Counted from the stretch's first letter, positions 1 to 7,629 are shown. The stretch: 8,386 nucleotides of DNA from Desulfobacteraceae bacterium (GCA_029857875.1 JAOUGB010000077.1:1-8386), one strand, 5' to 3'. A program made the numbers and translations. The notes: generated from the sequence alone by a model not told the origin.

Positions 1-2262
1 GTGTATGACTCTTTGCCCCAGTCGGGCAAAAAATTCTTGATTATCAATAGGATGCTTCCCGCCATAGGTTTGTCCTTCGGTTCCGGAGTGGAGAAAAACC
101 ATATCCAGATCCGACCCATAACCGAGTTCAATCCCACCCAGCTTTCCATAGGCAATGACAGAAAATCCTCTGTCGATTTCTACGCCGTCCATTTGACACG
201 TCGGAGCCCCGTGCTTTTCAACCAAATGGTTCCATGACAGTTCAACAACTTCATTTAAAACCGTCTCGGCAATTTCGGTAAGATGGTCACTGGTTCGCAT
301 CAATGTCAGGGCGCCGGTGACATCTGCTGCAGCCACCCTTAATGTATTCACCTGTTTAAAAATACACAATTCCTGAATCTGATGCTCGAAATCCTGATTG
401 GATGCCAAGTCAAGCCGCTTGCGGATTTCTTTTTGGAGTTCCTGCTTCTCCGGAGGACGATAGAGTGTGCGAGGATCAAGGAGTTCGTCCAAAAGGACCG
501 GATGGCGGGACAGAAATGAAACGATCCAGGGGCTGGCACTGACCAGGTTCACCATATGAACGATAGCCGTAGGATTTTCCAGCAACAAAGCCAGGTAATT
601 GGTGCGCTGCTCGATGGTTTTGATCAGATCGACGATTCGATTCAATACAACTATAGGGTGTTCAGAGCGCCCGATTTCTTTAAGCATGAGCGGCATCAGC
701 CTGTCGAGACGTTGACGGCCGTCCCTGCTGAGGGATCGCGTTGCCGGGTGGTTACGGAGATGATCCAACAAACCCTCGACTTCATCGAAGTTCTCATATC
801 CGGCCGTAAGAAGTATTTTTTGGCGCTTTTTATCTTCTAAAAGATTTTCCCATATCGCCTCCAAACCGGTTTTAATTTCTTTGGTTCGATCATCGGTAGG
901 CTCTGAATCTTTGGCTTCAAGTAATTTGTCGAAATGAGAATGAACGATTTTCCTGTGTTTTTCTAACTGGTAATCGAACGCTTCCGGAGCATCAAACCCC
1001 ATGGACGCGGCCAAGCGCGTTTTTGCAATAGAATCTGACGGGATGACATGGGTTTGTTGATCTGAAAATTCCTGCAAGCGGTGTTCCGTATTTCGTAAAA
1101 ATATGTATGCCATAGTGAGTTCATCACAGACTTCTCTGGAAATATAATTTTCATTGGTAAGGACTTTTAGTGTATTTTGTATGCGCCGCTCCTGAAGCGA
1201 AGGCGTGACGCCTCCCCGTATGAGTTGGAATATCTGCCCAAAAAACTCAACCTCACGTATTCCACCGTATCCGATCTTGATGTTATTTGTCATCCCCTTA
1301 CGCTTGACTTCAAGGGATATTTTTTGTTTCATCTTCCTTAAAGATTCAAATACTCCAAAATCAAGATATCTTCGAAAAACAAAGGGTTTAAGGTTTTTTA
1401 AAAGTGTTTCGCCGGCATCTTTATCACCCGCCACAACCCGTGCCTTTATCCAGGCGTATCGCTCCCACTCCCGTCCCTGCTCCTGGTAATATGCCTCAAT
1501 GGCATCAAAGCTCATCACCACGGGTCCGCTTTCACCATAGGGCCTGAGGTCCATGTCGACCCGAAATACAACGCCGTCAGGGGTATTGCCGCCGATGATT
1601 TTTATTAATTGACGACAAAGACGAACAAAAAATTCTTCGTTGTTTATTGATTCCAACCCCCCTTGGGTTATTCCGGTTTCAGGGTAAGCGAAAATCAAGT
1701 CAACATCCGAAGAAAAGTTTAACTCCTGCCCGCCAAGCTTTCCCATTCCAAAAACGACCAGCCGTTGATGAGATCCGTCGTGTGCAGTTGGAATACCGTA
1801 CTTTAAACATTGCCATTGATAAAGAAAAAACACTGCCTGATCGATGCATGCATCGGCCAGGGCTGAGAGATCGTCCATGGTTTCCGAAAGATTTGCCCAG
1901 CCGGCCAGGTCCCGCCAGGCGATTCGGACCATGTGATACCTTCTAAACCGGCGAAGCTGCCTTGAAAGCTGTGCATCGTCTTTAACATCAATCAAATTGG
2001 ATATCAGTTTTTCACGAAATTCGCCTGTTCCAAATGTTCTTTGGATATCCCTGCTTTCATACAATTCTTTAAAGAACTCAGGATCGCGCGTACAGCTTTT
2101 AAAAACAAAATCACTAAAGGTGAAAACTTTTTTTAGAGCATTAATGAACTCGGAATCATCGGGCAGGAACACATCTGCATCTTTTGCTGCAGCAAGAAAT
2201 GCTTCGTATTTTCGTGTGGAATCTTCTTTCAGAAGATGGGGAATTTTGGCATCAAGATTCAT
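1..2262 (-). CDS. glnE: Bifunctional glutamine synthetase adenylyltransferase / adenylyl-removing enzyme, partial (C-terminus beyond left edge)
   Basis: GlnE adds AMP to, and removes it from, a tyrosine of glutamine synthetase in the cytoplasm, under control of PII and glutamine. The minus-strand frame is open for 754 codons from ATG 2262 to base 1. Two nucleotidyltransferase modules are visible. The N-terminal adenylyl-removing module carries GMGKLGGQELNFSSDVDL at residues 172-189 (metal-binding D186 and D188). The C-terminal adenylyltransferase module carries AYGKLGGIELGYGSDLDM at 704-721 (D718, D720). They match the E. coli pair near D173 and D701/D703. Between them lies the usual helical region, including a RPYGESGPVV stretch typical of the first module. 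The family is about 950 residues, so roughly 200 are missing. The start is the first possible one, because an in-frame TAG lies at 2266-2268; no good Shine-Dalgarno is seen. The gene is divergent from the oxidoreductase gene. Identity is very secure; no frameshift is seen. Confidence 0.96.
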   Translation of the reverse strand, partial: MNLDAKIPHLLKEDSTRKYEAFLAAAKDADVFLPDDSEFINALKKVFTFSDFVFKSCTRDPEFFKELYESRDIQRTFGTGEFREKLISNLIDVKDDAQLSRQLRRFRRYHMVRIAWRDLAGWANLSETMDDLSALADACIDQAVFFLYQWQCLKYGIPTAHDGSHQRLVVFGMGKLGGQELNFSSDVDLIFAYPETGITQGGLESINNEEFFVRLCRQLIKIIGGNTPDGVVFRVDMDLRPYGESGPVVMSFDAIEAYYQEQGREWERYAWIKARVVAGDKDAGETLLKNLKPFVFRRYLDFGVFESLRKMKQKISLEVKRKGMTNNIKIGYGGIREVEFFGQIFQLIRGGVTPSLQERRIQNTLKVLTNENYISREVCDELTMAYIFLRNTEHRLQEFSDQQTHVIPSDSIAKTRLAASMGFDAPEAFDYQLEKHRKIVHSHFDKLLEAKDSEPTDDRTKEIKTGLEAIWENLLEDKKRQKILLTAGYENFDEVEGLLDHLRNHPATRSLSRDGRQRLDRLMPLMLKEIGRSEHPIVVLNRIVDLIKTIEQRTNYLALLLENPTAIVHMVNLVSASPWIVSFLSRHPVLLDELLDPRTLYRPPEKQELQKEIRKRLDLASNQDFEHQIQELCIFKQVNTLRVAAADVTGALTLMRTSDHLTEIAETVLNEVVELSWNHLVEKHGAPTCQMDGVEIDRGFSVIAYGKLGGIELGYGSDLDMVFLHSGTEGQTYGGKHPIDNQEFFARLGQRVIH

Positions 2263-2340
2263 TATCTAACAGATAAATGTAATGGGTTGATGAATAACAA
2301 CATAACCTCAATCGCGTACATTTAGTTTCCAAAAATTTTA

Positions 2341-2369
2341 ATACTATTGAAGAACCGCTCCATTTTCAA
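2341..2369 (-). promoter_or_regulatory. Candidate sigma70-type promoter for glnE
   Basis: Read on the minus strand, TTGAAA (2364-2369) is followed after 17 bases by TAGTAT (2341-2346). The -35 is one base and the -10 two bases from consensus, with ideal spacing. Transcription would start near 2334, giving a leader of about 70 bases before the glnE ATG. The region is AT-rich, so a chance match is possible. No sigma54-type GG-N10-GC element was seen here. Confidence 0.35.
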
Positions 2370-2493
2370 TTACTATTTTCCTCTTTCACTCTTTAAGCAT
2401 CACTTCAAACCCTTCCGGCAAGAAATATTTCAATCTAACATAGAAAAACCTATTGTATTTACTATATTTTTATCTATCCTCCGGCAATACCCC

Positions 2494-2520
2494 TTGACAT
2501 ATACTTGGTTTTACAATAAT
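2494..2520 (+). promoter_or_regulatory. Candidate sigma70-type promoter for the 2-oxoacid oxidoreductase gene
   Basis: A perfect -35 hexamer TTGACA (2494-2499) is followed by AATAAT (2515-2520) after 15 bases, or by the poorer TAATCT (2517-2522) after 17. Transcription would begin near 2527 and leave a leader of about 188 bases before ATG 2715. The perfect -35 is the strongest part; the short spacer or weak -10 limits confidence. Confidence 0.4.
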
Positions 2521-2582
2521 CTAAATTTTTACAAGCTTTATCCAAGCGAATATCAGAAGACTTTCTCACGAGGAAGGCCCTC

Positions 2583-2657
2583 ATGTTTGATGTTTGGCCT
2601 AAAAGGAATTATATCCTTCCTTTGCGGCCATATCTTCCAATTAAGAAAATGTACTAG
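2583..2657 (+). CDS. Possible 24-residue leader peptide upstream of the oxidoreductase gene
   Basis: ATG 2583 opens a 24-codon frame ending at TAG 2655-2657. It is preceded by GAGGAAG (2570-2576), a good Shine-Dalgarno; its AGGA core ends 8 bases before the ATG. The peptide begins MFDVWPKRNY and is rich in proline, tyrosine and basic residues (four Pro, three Tyr, five Lys/Arg). It resembles no family I know and has no run of one amino acid of the kind seen in classical biosynthetic attenuators. It ends 57 bases before the main start codon, inside the predicted leader. It could be a translated upstream ORF or a chance frame; only ribosome placement and secondary structure speak for it. Confidence 0.25.
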   Translation: MFDVWPKRNYILPLRPYLPIKKMY

Positions 2658-2700
2658 CCTGTTCCAATAATCTTGATTTATCTTTATACGATAATTCATA

Positions 2701-2705
2701 AGGAG
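2701..2705 (+). promoter_or_regulatory. Ribosome binding site that fixes the oxidoreductase start
   Basis: AGGAG lies 9 bases upstream of ATG 2715. It argues for that ATG rather than the in-frame TTG at 2673, which has no comparable site and would add 14 residues. Confidence 0.8.
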
Positions 2706-2714
2706 AGACGACCA

Positions 2715-5700
2715 ATGGCCCCAAAAATAGATTTAGATACCCTCATGGAAGTGCTTCCCTACCAGAGGAAAAGAGGAAAATGGAAGAGCCTTCAACTGGA
2801 TTGGAAGAAAGAGTGGGAGCGGTTCGACGCCAAAAAGCTCTTTGAGTTCGATCCTTCCAGTATTAATGAACAAAGATTAAACGAATTCCGACAGCGTAAA
2901 GAAGCCATCCTGGACGGCAATCACGCCGCACTTTCCGTCCTCACCCGTCTGGTGGACGGACTCTGCGGCTATCCCATAACACCATCTACCCCCATTGCCG
3001 AGGATTTTGCCAAGGCAGCCTCCCAGGGACAAAAAAATTTGTTCGGCACCGAACTGATGTACTTTCAGCCCAGTGATGAGCTTTCGGCCATTGCAGCGGT
3101 GGAGGCCATGGCGTGTCAGGGGGGGAGATATGTAGACAATACCTCTTCCCAGGGGCTGGTATTAAAGACCAAAAACCTCTATTCAGTGGCAGGCAAACGG
3201 CTGCCGGCAATTATGACGGTGATGGCCCGGGAGGTGAATAAGGGATCGTTGAGCATTCACTGCGGCCACAACGATTTTTACGGTGTTCGCAATACCGGTT
3301 GGGCTCAGCTTGTTTCTGAAAATAATCAGGAACTCCATGATTTGCTGCCAATTGCCTTTAAGACCGCCGAACTGAGGCAAGTCATGCTGCCGTTCATGGT
3401 TATCGGCGACGGATTTATCAAATCCCATGCCCTTGAAAACATAAAACTTCTTTCAGACGACTTTCTGAAATATTTTGTTGGGCCGCCGAACCGGCTTTAT
3501 CAACCCGATTTTGAGCAGAGATACCTCACCGGTACCTTTACCGATACTGACCTGACCATGGAAGGTCAGGTGGCCCAAGATCTTGCCTACCGTTTTGTCA
3601 AGCGGGGTGTTATCGCTACCATGAACGTGATGAACCAGATCATTGGTACCAACCTCAAGGTCGTGGAATGCTATCGTACCGAAGATGCCGAAATGGTCGT
3701 CGTTGTTCTGGGGTCGGCAGCTGGTGTTCTCAAGGATGTGGTTGATTACTATCGGAATGTGCAAGGATTGAAAATAGGGGTCGTGCGACCGGTATTGTTC
3801 AATCCGCCCTGTTATGAGGAAATCGCCTATGGTGTCCGCAATGCCAAGGTCATTACTGTAATGGAACGAACCGGCATGGTTCACAATCAGCTTCTTCTGG
3901 CCGATTTGCAGGTGGCGCTGCAACTGTCTCAAAGAGCCTATCGCGAAGGTAAGGATGAGCACAAACTATACGCCCGGGACGATATGCCCACCCTTTTGCA
4001 TGGGGTTTACGGATTGGGCAGCAAAGATTTCAACAAGTACGATGCTGCTGCGGTCATTGAGAACATGCGGGCCTGTTTGGAAAGCAGTAGGGACGATTTT
4101 ACTCGGGACTTTTATTCCGGTATCGAAGGCCCCTACACCCTGAAACCTGCACCACTTCCGGATTACAAGGACCGGGAGCTGGGCCTGACCTTTATCGGTA
4201 TCGGTGCCGAAGGCGTTAAAACCGCCCTGGAAACCGCAGCCGTGATCTATGCCGAAGAAAGCTGCGACGGCCGACGATATATCGAGTCCGGCGCCCGTTA
4301 CGGTGCAGCCAGAAAGGGTGCTCCGGTATTTATGAATCTTCGAATCAGCGCCAGTCCGATTCGAAATGCCTCGGAACTCACCGAACACGATGTCCTGGCC
4401 TTTTTCAATGAAAAGTTTCTATCCGGCGAAATTTTAAGAGATTACGTCGGAGGGCTGAACCAAAACGGGCTCCTTGTGATCAACAGCTCCAGAACCGCAG
4501 ATGAAATCCTCAAGACTTTCCCCGTTGAAATGCATCAGCGTATTACCGATAAAAATATCAAGGTGATTGCTGTAAACGCCACTCAGGCCGCCTTGAAACA
4601 TCTTCAGAAAAATTTGCCCGGTGCAGTAATGCTGGGTCTTATCAACAAAGAGACGGGAATTTTTACGCCCGAGGATTTTGAAGCGAGATTTACAAGCATC
4701 ATGAAAGAAAAACTGGGGGCCAAAAAAGGATTTGAGATTATCGATTCCAATGTCGCGTTGTTAAGGGAAGGTGTTGAGAAGGCTTCAACCGACCCCATTG
4801 AAGGAATCTGTTCGTTTGCCGCAGTGTCCGAAAATCAGGGTCCATCGGCGGTGATTGAACCCGAAGATTTCGGCCAGGCTCCAGGTGCCGCCGGTCTTCC
4901 GGTTGTCATGACTGAAAAGGACGAAATGGGAACCATTAAACCAGTGAACCTGATAGAAGATTTTCAGGAAACCTTTACTCGTGAAATGGTTAAACCGATT
5001 TTGGAGGGAAAAAAGGTTCCCTGGGACCGATTTATCCCCGTAGTACCATCCGGCACCAGCCAATATAAGGATGTGAGCTTCATCGGTTCCCAGCTTCCGA
5101 TCTGGGATGCCGACAAATGTATCGCCTGCGGCATGTGCGCAGCGTCGTGTCCGGATTCGGCACTTCATTCCTCGATCACCGACAAACCTGTCCCCGAAGG
5201 AGCGGCTGGTTATTTCAAAGTCTTCAAAAAACCTCCCAAGGGAATTCCCTGGAAGCGTTTTGCCTTAAACATAAATGCAGTTATTGATCGATGCAAAGGA
5301 TGCGGGGTCTGTGCTCAGGTCTGTCCGGTGGACGCCTTCAAGATGGTTGACAAGACACAGATAACTGAAACGGATTTTTTCCCAGAAGCGTACCATTATC
5401 TGGACAATACCTATGATGCGGCCCAGTATGTGGACCGGATGCCGCTCAATCACCAAGTACTTTTTGTCTTTTCAAAACTGTATCCGGGTAAGCACACCCT
5501 TTGTCCCGGCTGTGGTGAAGGAACCATCAATCTCTTAACCTTCTATGCCCTGGAAAGTCTGCGCAACAGCCCCAAGGGAATAGAAACGTTTTACCAGGGA
5601 CTCAAGGTTCTCTCGGATAAGAACCGGCGGGCCATCGAACATATGATCGATCGCGGGTTTACCATTTACACCATCAATGCCACCGGCTGCAATGAGGTAT

Positions 5701-6593
5701 CGGAACTGGTCAATCCTTTCAACGCCCGGATTTACCAAGCAGGCCACTACGGTTTTGGAACCGCGTCGGCTGCGGCATTGGGAGCCAAGTTTGCTTTGGA
5801 TCAGTCATATGCCAACGGCTTCAACGATGTGTTGACCAAAATCATTGTGTTTGCGGGTGATGGTGCCATTTACGACATCGGTAACGGCCCCTTCAATTAT
5901 GCCCTGGGGGAGAACTATGATATCACCTGGGTGATTTACAACAACGAGGGCTACATGAATACCGGTGCACAGAAATCCGGTGCCACACGCTTTGGGTGTG
6001 ACCGTTCGACTTCACCCATAGGTTCCAGATATGCAGGCAAAACAACTCTCCATCGGCGTATTGTGAGTCAGGCCACGGCCATATCTCATGTCTATTCAGC
6101 CAAGCTTACCGTGGACAACCCCTTTTACGCCATTAAAATACTGAAAGAGGCCATCGCTTACTGCGGCCCATCGGTGGTGGAATTTTTCTCTTACTGCTCA
6201 CAGGGTCAACAGAGCCATGACTGGGCAGGCCCATTGGTATCCAGGATGATGAACGAGGCCAGAAACTGGCAGATCCAGGTAAGAAGACCGTTTCAAAAGC
6301 TCGATATCTCCGCCAACCCGGAACCGGACCAGGTGTTTCCAACAAAAGGCAAATCCTTCAAAAAAGGAGTCAAGCGAGAACCAGCAACCTTCCACGATGT
6401 GGTCGGCATGTTGGGCCAGTTTAGCCGACATATCCTGTCCCAGGAGGAGGACGTCATTCCCGAACTGATTGAAGTAAATGAGACGGTATCTCTTTTCAGG
6501 TGGATTCGTAACCAATGCTTGGCTGGTTATCGGGATACCATGCCCACGGAAGAGGAGGTTGAACGCATTATTACGGAACGATACAAGTATTAG
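2715..6593 (+). CDS. Single-chain 2-oxoacid (probably pyruvate):ferredoxin oxidoreductase, divergent PFOR family
   Basis: PFOR-type enzymes convert a 2-oxoacid plus CoA to acyl-CoA, CO2 and reduced ferredoxin in the cytoplasm. This 1292-residue chain has the classical domain order. The alpha domain (about 70-320) has YPITPST with T89, plus E122 and R172. Domain II spans about 320-460 and gamma about 490-690. A two-[4Fe-4S] ferredoxin domain has C802/805/808/812 and C860/863/866/870. The TPP domain (about 925-1200) has CPGCGE at 930-935, C992, GDG at 1048-1050, NN at 1076-1077, N1082 and C1161. All four expected ligands of the proximal cluster are therefore present. T89-E122-R172 keep the spacing of T31-E64-R114 in Desulfovibrio africanus PFOR. 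Differences are a charged N-terminal extension of about 58 residues, about 34 extra residues between C933 and C992, and about 65 fewer between C992 and N1082. Pyruvate is the default substrate guess; another 2-oxoacid is possible. The gene appears monocistronic. Confidence 0.9.
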   Translation: MAPKIDLDTLMEVLPYQRKRGKWKSLQLDWKKEWERFDAKKLFEFDPSSINEQRLNEFRQRKEAILDGNHAALSVLTRLVDGLCGYPITPSTPIAEDFAKAASQGQKNLFGTELMYFQPSDELSAIAAVEAMACQGGRYVDNTSSQGLVLKTKNLYSVAGKRLPAIMTVMAREVNKGSLSIHCGHNDFYGVRNTGWAQLVSENNQELHDLLPIAFKTAELRQVMLPFMVIGDGFIKSHALENIKLLSDDFLKYFVGPPNRLYQPDFEQRYLTGTFTDTDLTMEGQVAQDLAYRFVKRGVIATMNVMNQIIGTNLKVVECYRTEDAEMVVVVLGSAAGVLKDVVDYYRNVQGLKIGVVRPVLFNPPCYEEIAYGVRNAKVITVMERTGMVHNQLLLADLQVALQLSQRAYREGKDEHKLYARDDMPTLLHGVYGLGSKDFNKYDAAAVIENMRACLESSRDDFTRDFYSGIEGPYTLKPAPLPDYKDRELGLTFIGIGAEGVKTALETAAVIYAEESCDGRRYIESGARYGAARKGAPVFMNLRISASPIRNASELTEHDVLAFFNEKFLSGEILRDYVGGLNQNGLLVINSSRTADEILKTFPVEMHQRITDKNIKVIAVNATQAALKHLQKNLPGAVMLGLINKETGIFTPEDFEARFTSIMKEKLGAKKGFEIIDSNVALLREGVEKASTDPIEGICSFAAVSENQGPSAVIEPEDFGQAPGAAGLPVVMTEKDEMGTIKPVNLIEDFQETFTREMVKPILEGKKVPWDRFIPVVPSGTSQYKDVSFIGSQLPIWDADKCIACGMCAASCPDSALHSSITDKPVPEGAAGYFKVFKKPPKGIPWKRFALNINAVIDRCKGCGVCAQVCPVDAFKMVDKTQITETDFFPEAYHYLDNTYDAAQYVDRMPLNHQVLFVFSKLYPGKHTLCPGCGEGTINLLTFYALESLRNSPKGIETFYQGLKVLSDKNRRAIEHMIDRGFTIYTINATGCNEVSELVNPFNARIYQAGHYGFGTASAAALGAKFALDQSYANGFNDVLTKIIVFAGDGAIYDIGNGPFNYALGENYDITWVIYNNEGYMNTGAQKSGATRFGCDRSTSPIGSRYAGKTTLHRRIVSQATAISHVYSAKLTVDNPFYAIKILKEAIAYCGPSVVEFFSYCSQGQQSHDWAGPLVSRMMNEARNWQIQVRRPFQKLDISANPEPDQVFPTKGKSFKKGVKREPATFHDVVGMLGQFSRHILSQEEDVIPELIEVNETVSLFRWIRNQCLAGYRDTMPTEEEVERIITERYKY

Positions 6594-6619
6594 AACCAAA
6601 CTCATGGTGTTATTAAGGC

Positions 6620-6720
6620 CTCAAGTTTCGCACTCTTAATTTTCAGCAGCGCCAATACAGCGCAGCAGGCCGGGATAATATTTAAAGGCTTTTTAGCAAT
6701 ATTAAGGTTCGAAACTTGAG
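6620..6720. repeat. 101-bp palindromic element with about 20-bp terminal inverted repeats
   Basis: CTCAAGTTTCG (6620-6630) is the exact inverse of CGAAACTTGAG (6710-6720). The match continues inward, with one mismatch and one bulged base, through CTTAAT (6635-6640) and ATTAAG (6701-6706). The arms enclose about 60 bases with a GC-rich left half and an AT-rich right half. The element lies 26 bases after the oxidoreductase stop, between convergent genes. As RNA it would fold into a long stem from either strand. It could be a small non-autonomous mobile element (MITE or REP-like) or a transcript-end structure. It encodes nothing, and no clear target-site duplication flanks it. Confidence 0.7.
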
Positions 6721-6784
6721 CAATCTATTTACAATATGCCCTCTCGGACCATATGGAATGGTGACGTATTGGAATAATAGGATA

Positions 6785-6833
6785 ATGGTCCCCGGTGAAA
6801 TCAAAAAAAGTTTCACCGGAGAACCGGGGGGAC
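6785..6833. other. GC-rich stem-loop cluster between convergent genes, possible bidirectional transcript end
   Basis: CCGGTGAAA (6792-6800) pairs perfectly with TTTCACCGG (6811-6819) around a 10-base A-rich loop. An overlapping alternative pairs GTCCCCGG (6789-6795 with neighbours) with CCGGGGGGAC (6824-6833), with two bulged Gs. A third pairs ATGGTCC (6785-6791) with GGACCAT (6746-6752). Neither strand has the U-run that would make this a standard intrinsic terminator. Its place, 12 bases beyond the J-domain gene stop and downstream of the oxidoreductase, still suggests a role in transcript ending or 3' end protection. Confidence 0.45.
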
Positions 6834-6844
6834 AAGCCTCGTGC

Positions 6845-7615
6845 TCATATGGACCTGGCTTGAAAGAAGACCGGATTCTTTTTTAAAGAAGGCGCCGGCT
6901 GAAGCCACCGGTTCTGATGCCCATCATAAAACCATTTATCCGGGAACCCGCGGCGTCTCCGAAAAGAAGGATTTTCCGACCACCGTATGAGATCCAGGTA
7001 TGCCTGGTGAATTTTTCTGAATGTATCGGCATCTCCACCTAAATCGGGATGGTGTTTCTTTGCCTGAAGCCGGTAGGCACTTTTAATGATTTTTTCCAGT
7101 TCAGGAGAATTCAGCTGTGACTTGCCAAGCTTAAGACAGGTTAACGACGATTTTTTTAGGACAGGGATCTTAAACTCCACAGGTATGACTGGACGATTTA
7201 ATATCTTTTGACGTTTGGCTTTTTCAAGTAGGTACCGCGTGGCCAGGTAATGGCGGTTTGTCCTTTTTTTCTCTGCCCACCACTCATTCCCCAACATATC
7301 CGACATACTTTTGTAATCTTCGGCAGGCTTTTTGCCTGAAGAGCGCGGATAGATGAAGCTGAAGATTTCTTTGGTATCATAGGGAAGAACATCCATTACA
7401 ATTAACACGTCTGTAAAATAAAACGATCCATAGCGTGTATTTAGTGCTTTGAGTAATCCTGTTCTCATATCAAGCGTATATCGCAATTTCTGACGGCAGC
7501 CAATAGAGCAATACTTTCGCTTGCCGATATCTTCAGTAGTACCGCATGACAGGCATTTGTTATTTTTCCAGTAATCTGAACCGGATCTATTGTTATGTGT
7601 TGAGTGTCTGGACAT
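6845..7615 (-). CDS. J-domain protein with N-terminal four-cysteine zinc-finger-like motif
   Basis: J-domains stimulate the ATPase of Hsp70 (DnaK) and deliver clients to it. This 256-residue protein has the signature HPD at residues 189-191, in KKHHPDLGGD, inside a J-like helical stretch of about 168-212. The N-terminus carries C21-x2-C24-x11-C36-x3-C40, a probable zinc-binding treble-clef or ribbon motif. The middle (about 45-165) is charged and matches nothing I can name. There is no Gly/Phe region, no DnaJ-type zinc domain and no signal peptide, so it is not DnaJ or CbpA; a cytoplasmic location is expected. The ATG at 7615 is the earliest possible standard start, since an in-frame TAA lies at 7634-7636. 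No Shine-Dalgarno is visible. The upstream protease gene ends only 14 bases away, so translational coupling is plausible. Client and partner are unknown. Confidence 0.8.
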   Translation of the reverse strand: MSRHSTHNNRSGSDYWKNNKCLSCGTTEDIGKRKYCSIGCRQKLRYTLDMRTGLLKALNTRYGSFYFTDVLIVMDVLPYDTKEIFSFIYPRSSGKKPAEDYKSMSDMLGNEWWAEKKRTNRHYLATRYLLEKAKRQKILNRPVIPVEFKIPVLKKSSLTCLKLGKSQLNSPELEKIIKSAYRLQAKKHHPDLGGDADTFRKIHQAYLDLIRWSENPSFRRRRGFPDKWFYDGHQNRWLQPAPSLKKNPVFFQARSI

Positions 7616-7629
7616 AAAATTAATATTTA

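Larger units (their letters stand above)
2263..2714. other. AT-rich divergent intergenic region between glnE and the oxidoreductase gene
   Basis: These 452 bases separate two divergently transcribed genes and are visibly richer in A and T than the flanking coding DNA. They contain one candidate promoter per direction and a roughly 190-base leader before the oxidoreductase start. Plus-strand reading frames here are low-complexity and AT-driven, apart from one 24-codon frame with a good ribosome binding site. No RNA gene, riboswitch class or mobile element was recognised. Confidence 0.8.

Noticed and set aside
540..560. A TGGCAC-type sequence near 533 that recalls a sigma54 -24 element.
   Set aside because: It lies inside glnE coding sequence, has no properly spaced GC element, and no plus-strand gene follows.
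556..840. Plus-strand frames of 60-100 codons across bases 1-2269.
   Set aside because: They lie opposite the continuous, clearly conserved glnE frame.
2347..2670. A 107-codon plus-strand frame starting at a TTG in the divergent intergenic region.
   Set aside because: It has a non-ATG start without a ribosome binding site, a low-complexity Phe/Tyr/Leu-rich product dictated by AT-rich DNA, and it overlaps the candidate promoter and leader of the oxidoreductase gene.
2673..2714. TTG 2673 as the oxidoreductase start, adding 14 residues.
   Set aside because: The AGGAG at 2701-2705 is ideally placed for ATG 2715, and the extra residues overlap the ribosome binding site.
3453..3962. A 169-codon minus-strand frame inside the oxidoreductase gene, the longest of several antisense frames there.
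   Set aside because: It is antisense to highly conserved PFOR sequence, and its product resembles no family and looks like a reverse translation artefact.
6792..6819. Standard intrinsic terminator.
   Set aside because: The stem is strong, but no run of U follows it on either strand; the A-rich stretch is in the loop, so only a general stem-loop is reported.
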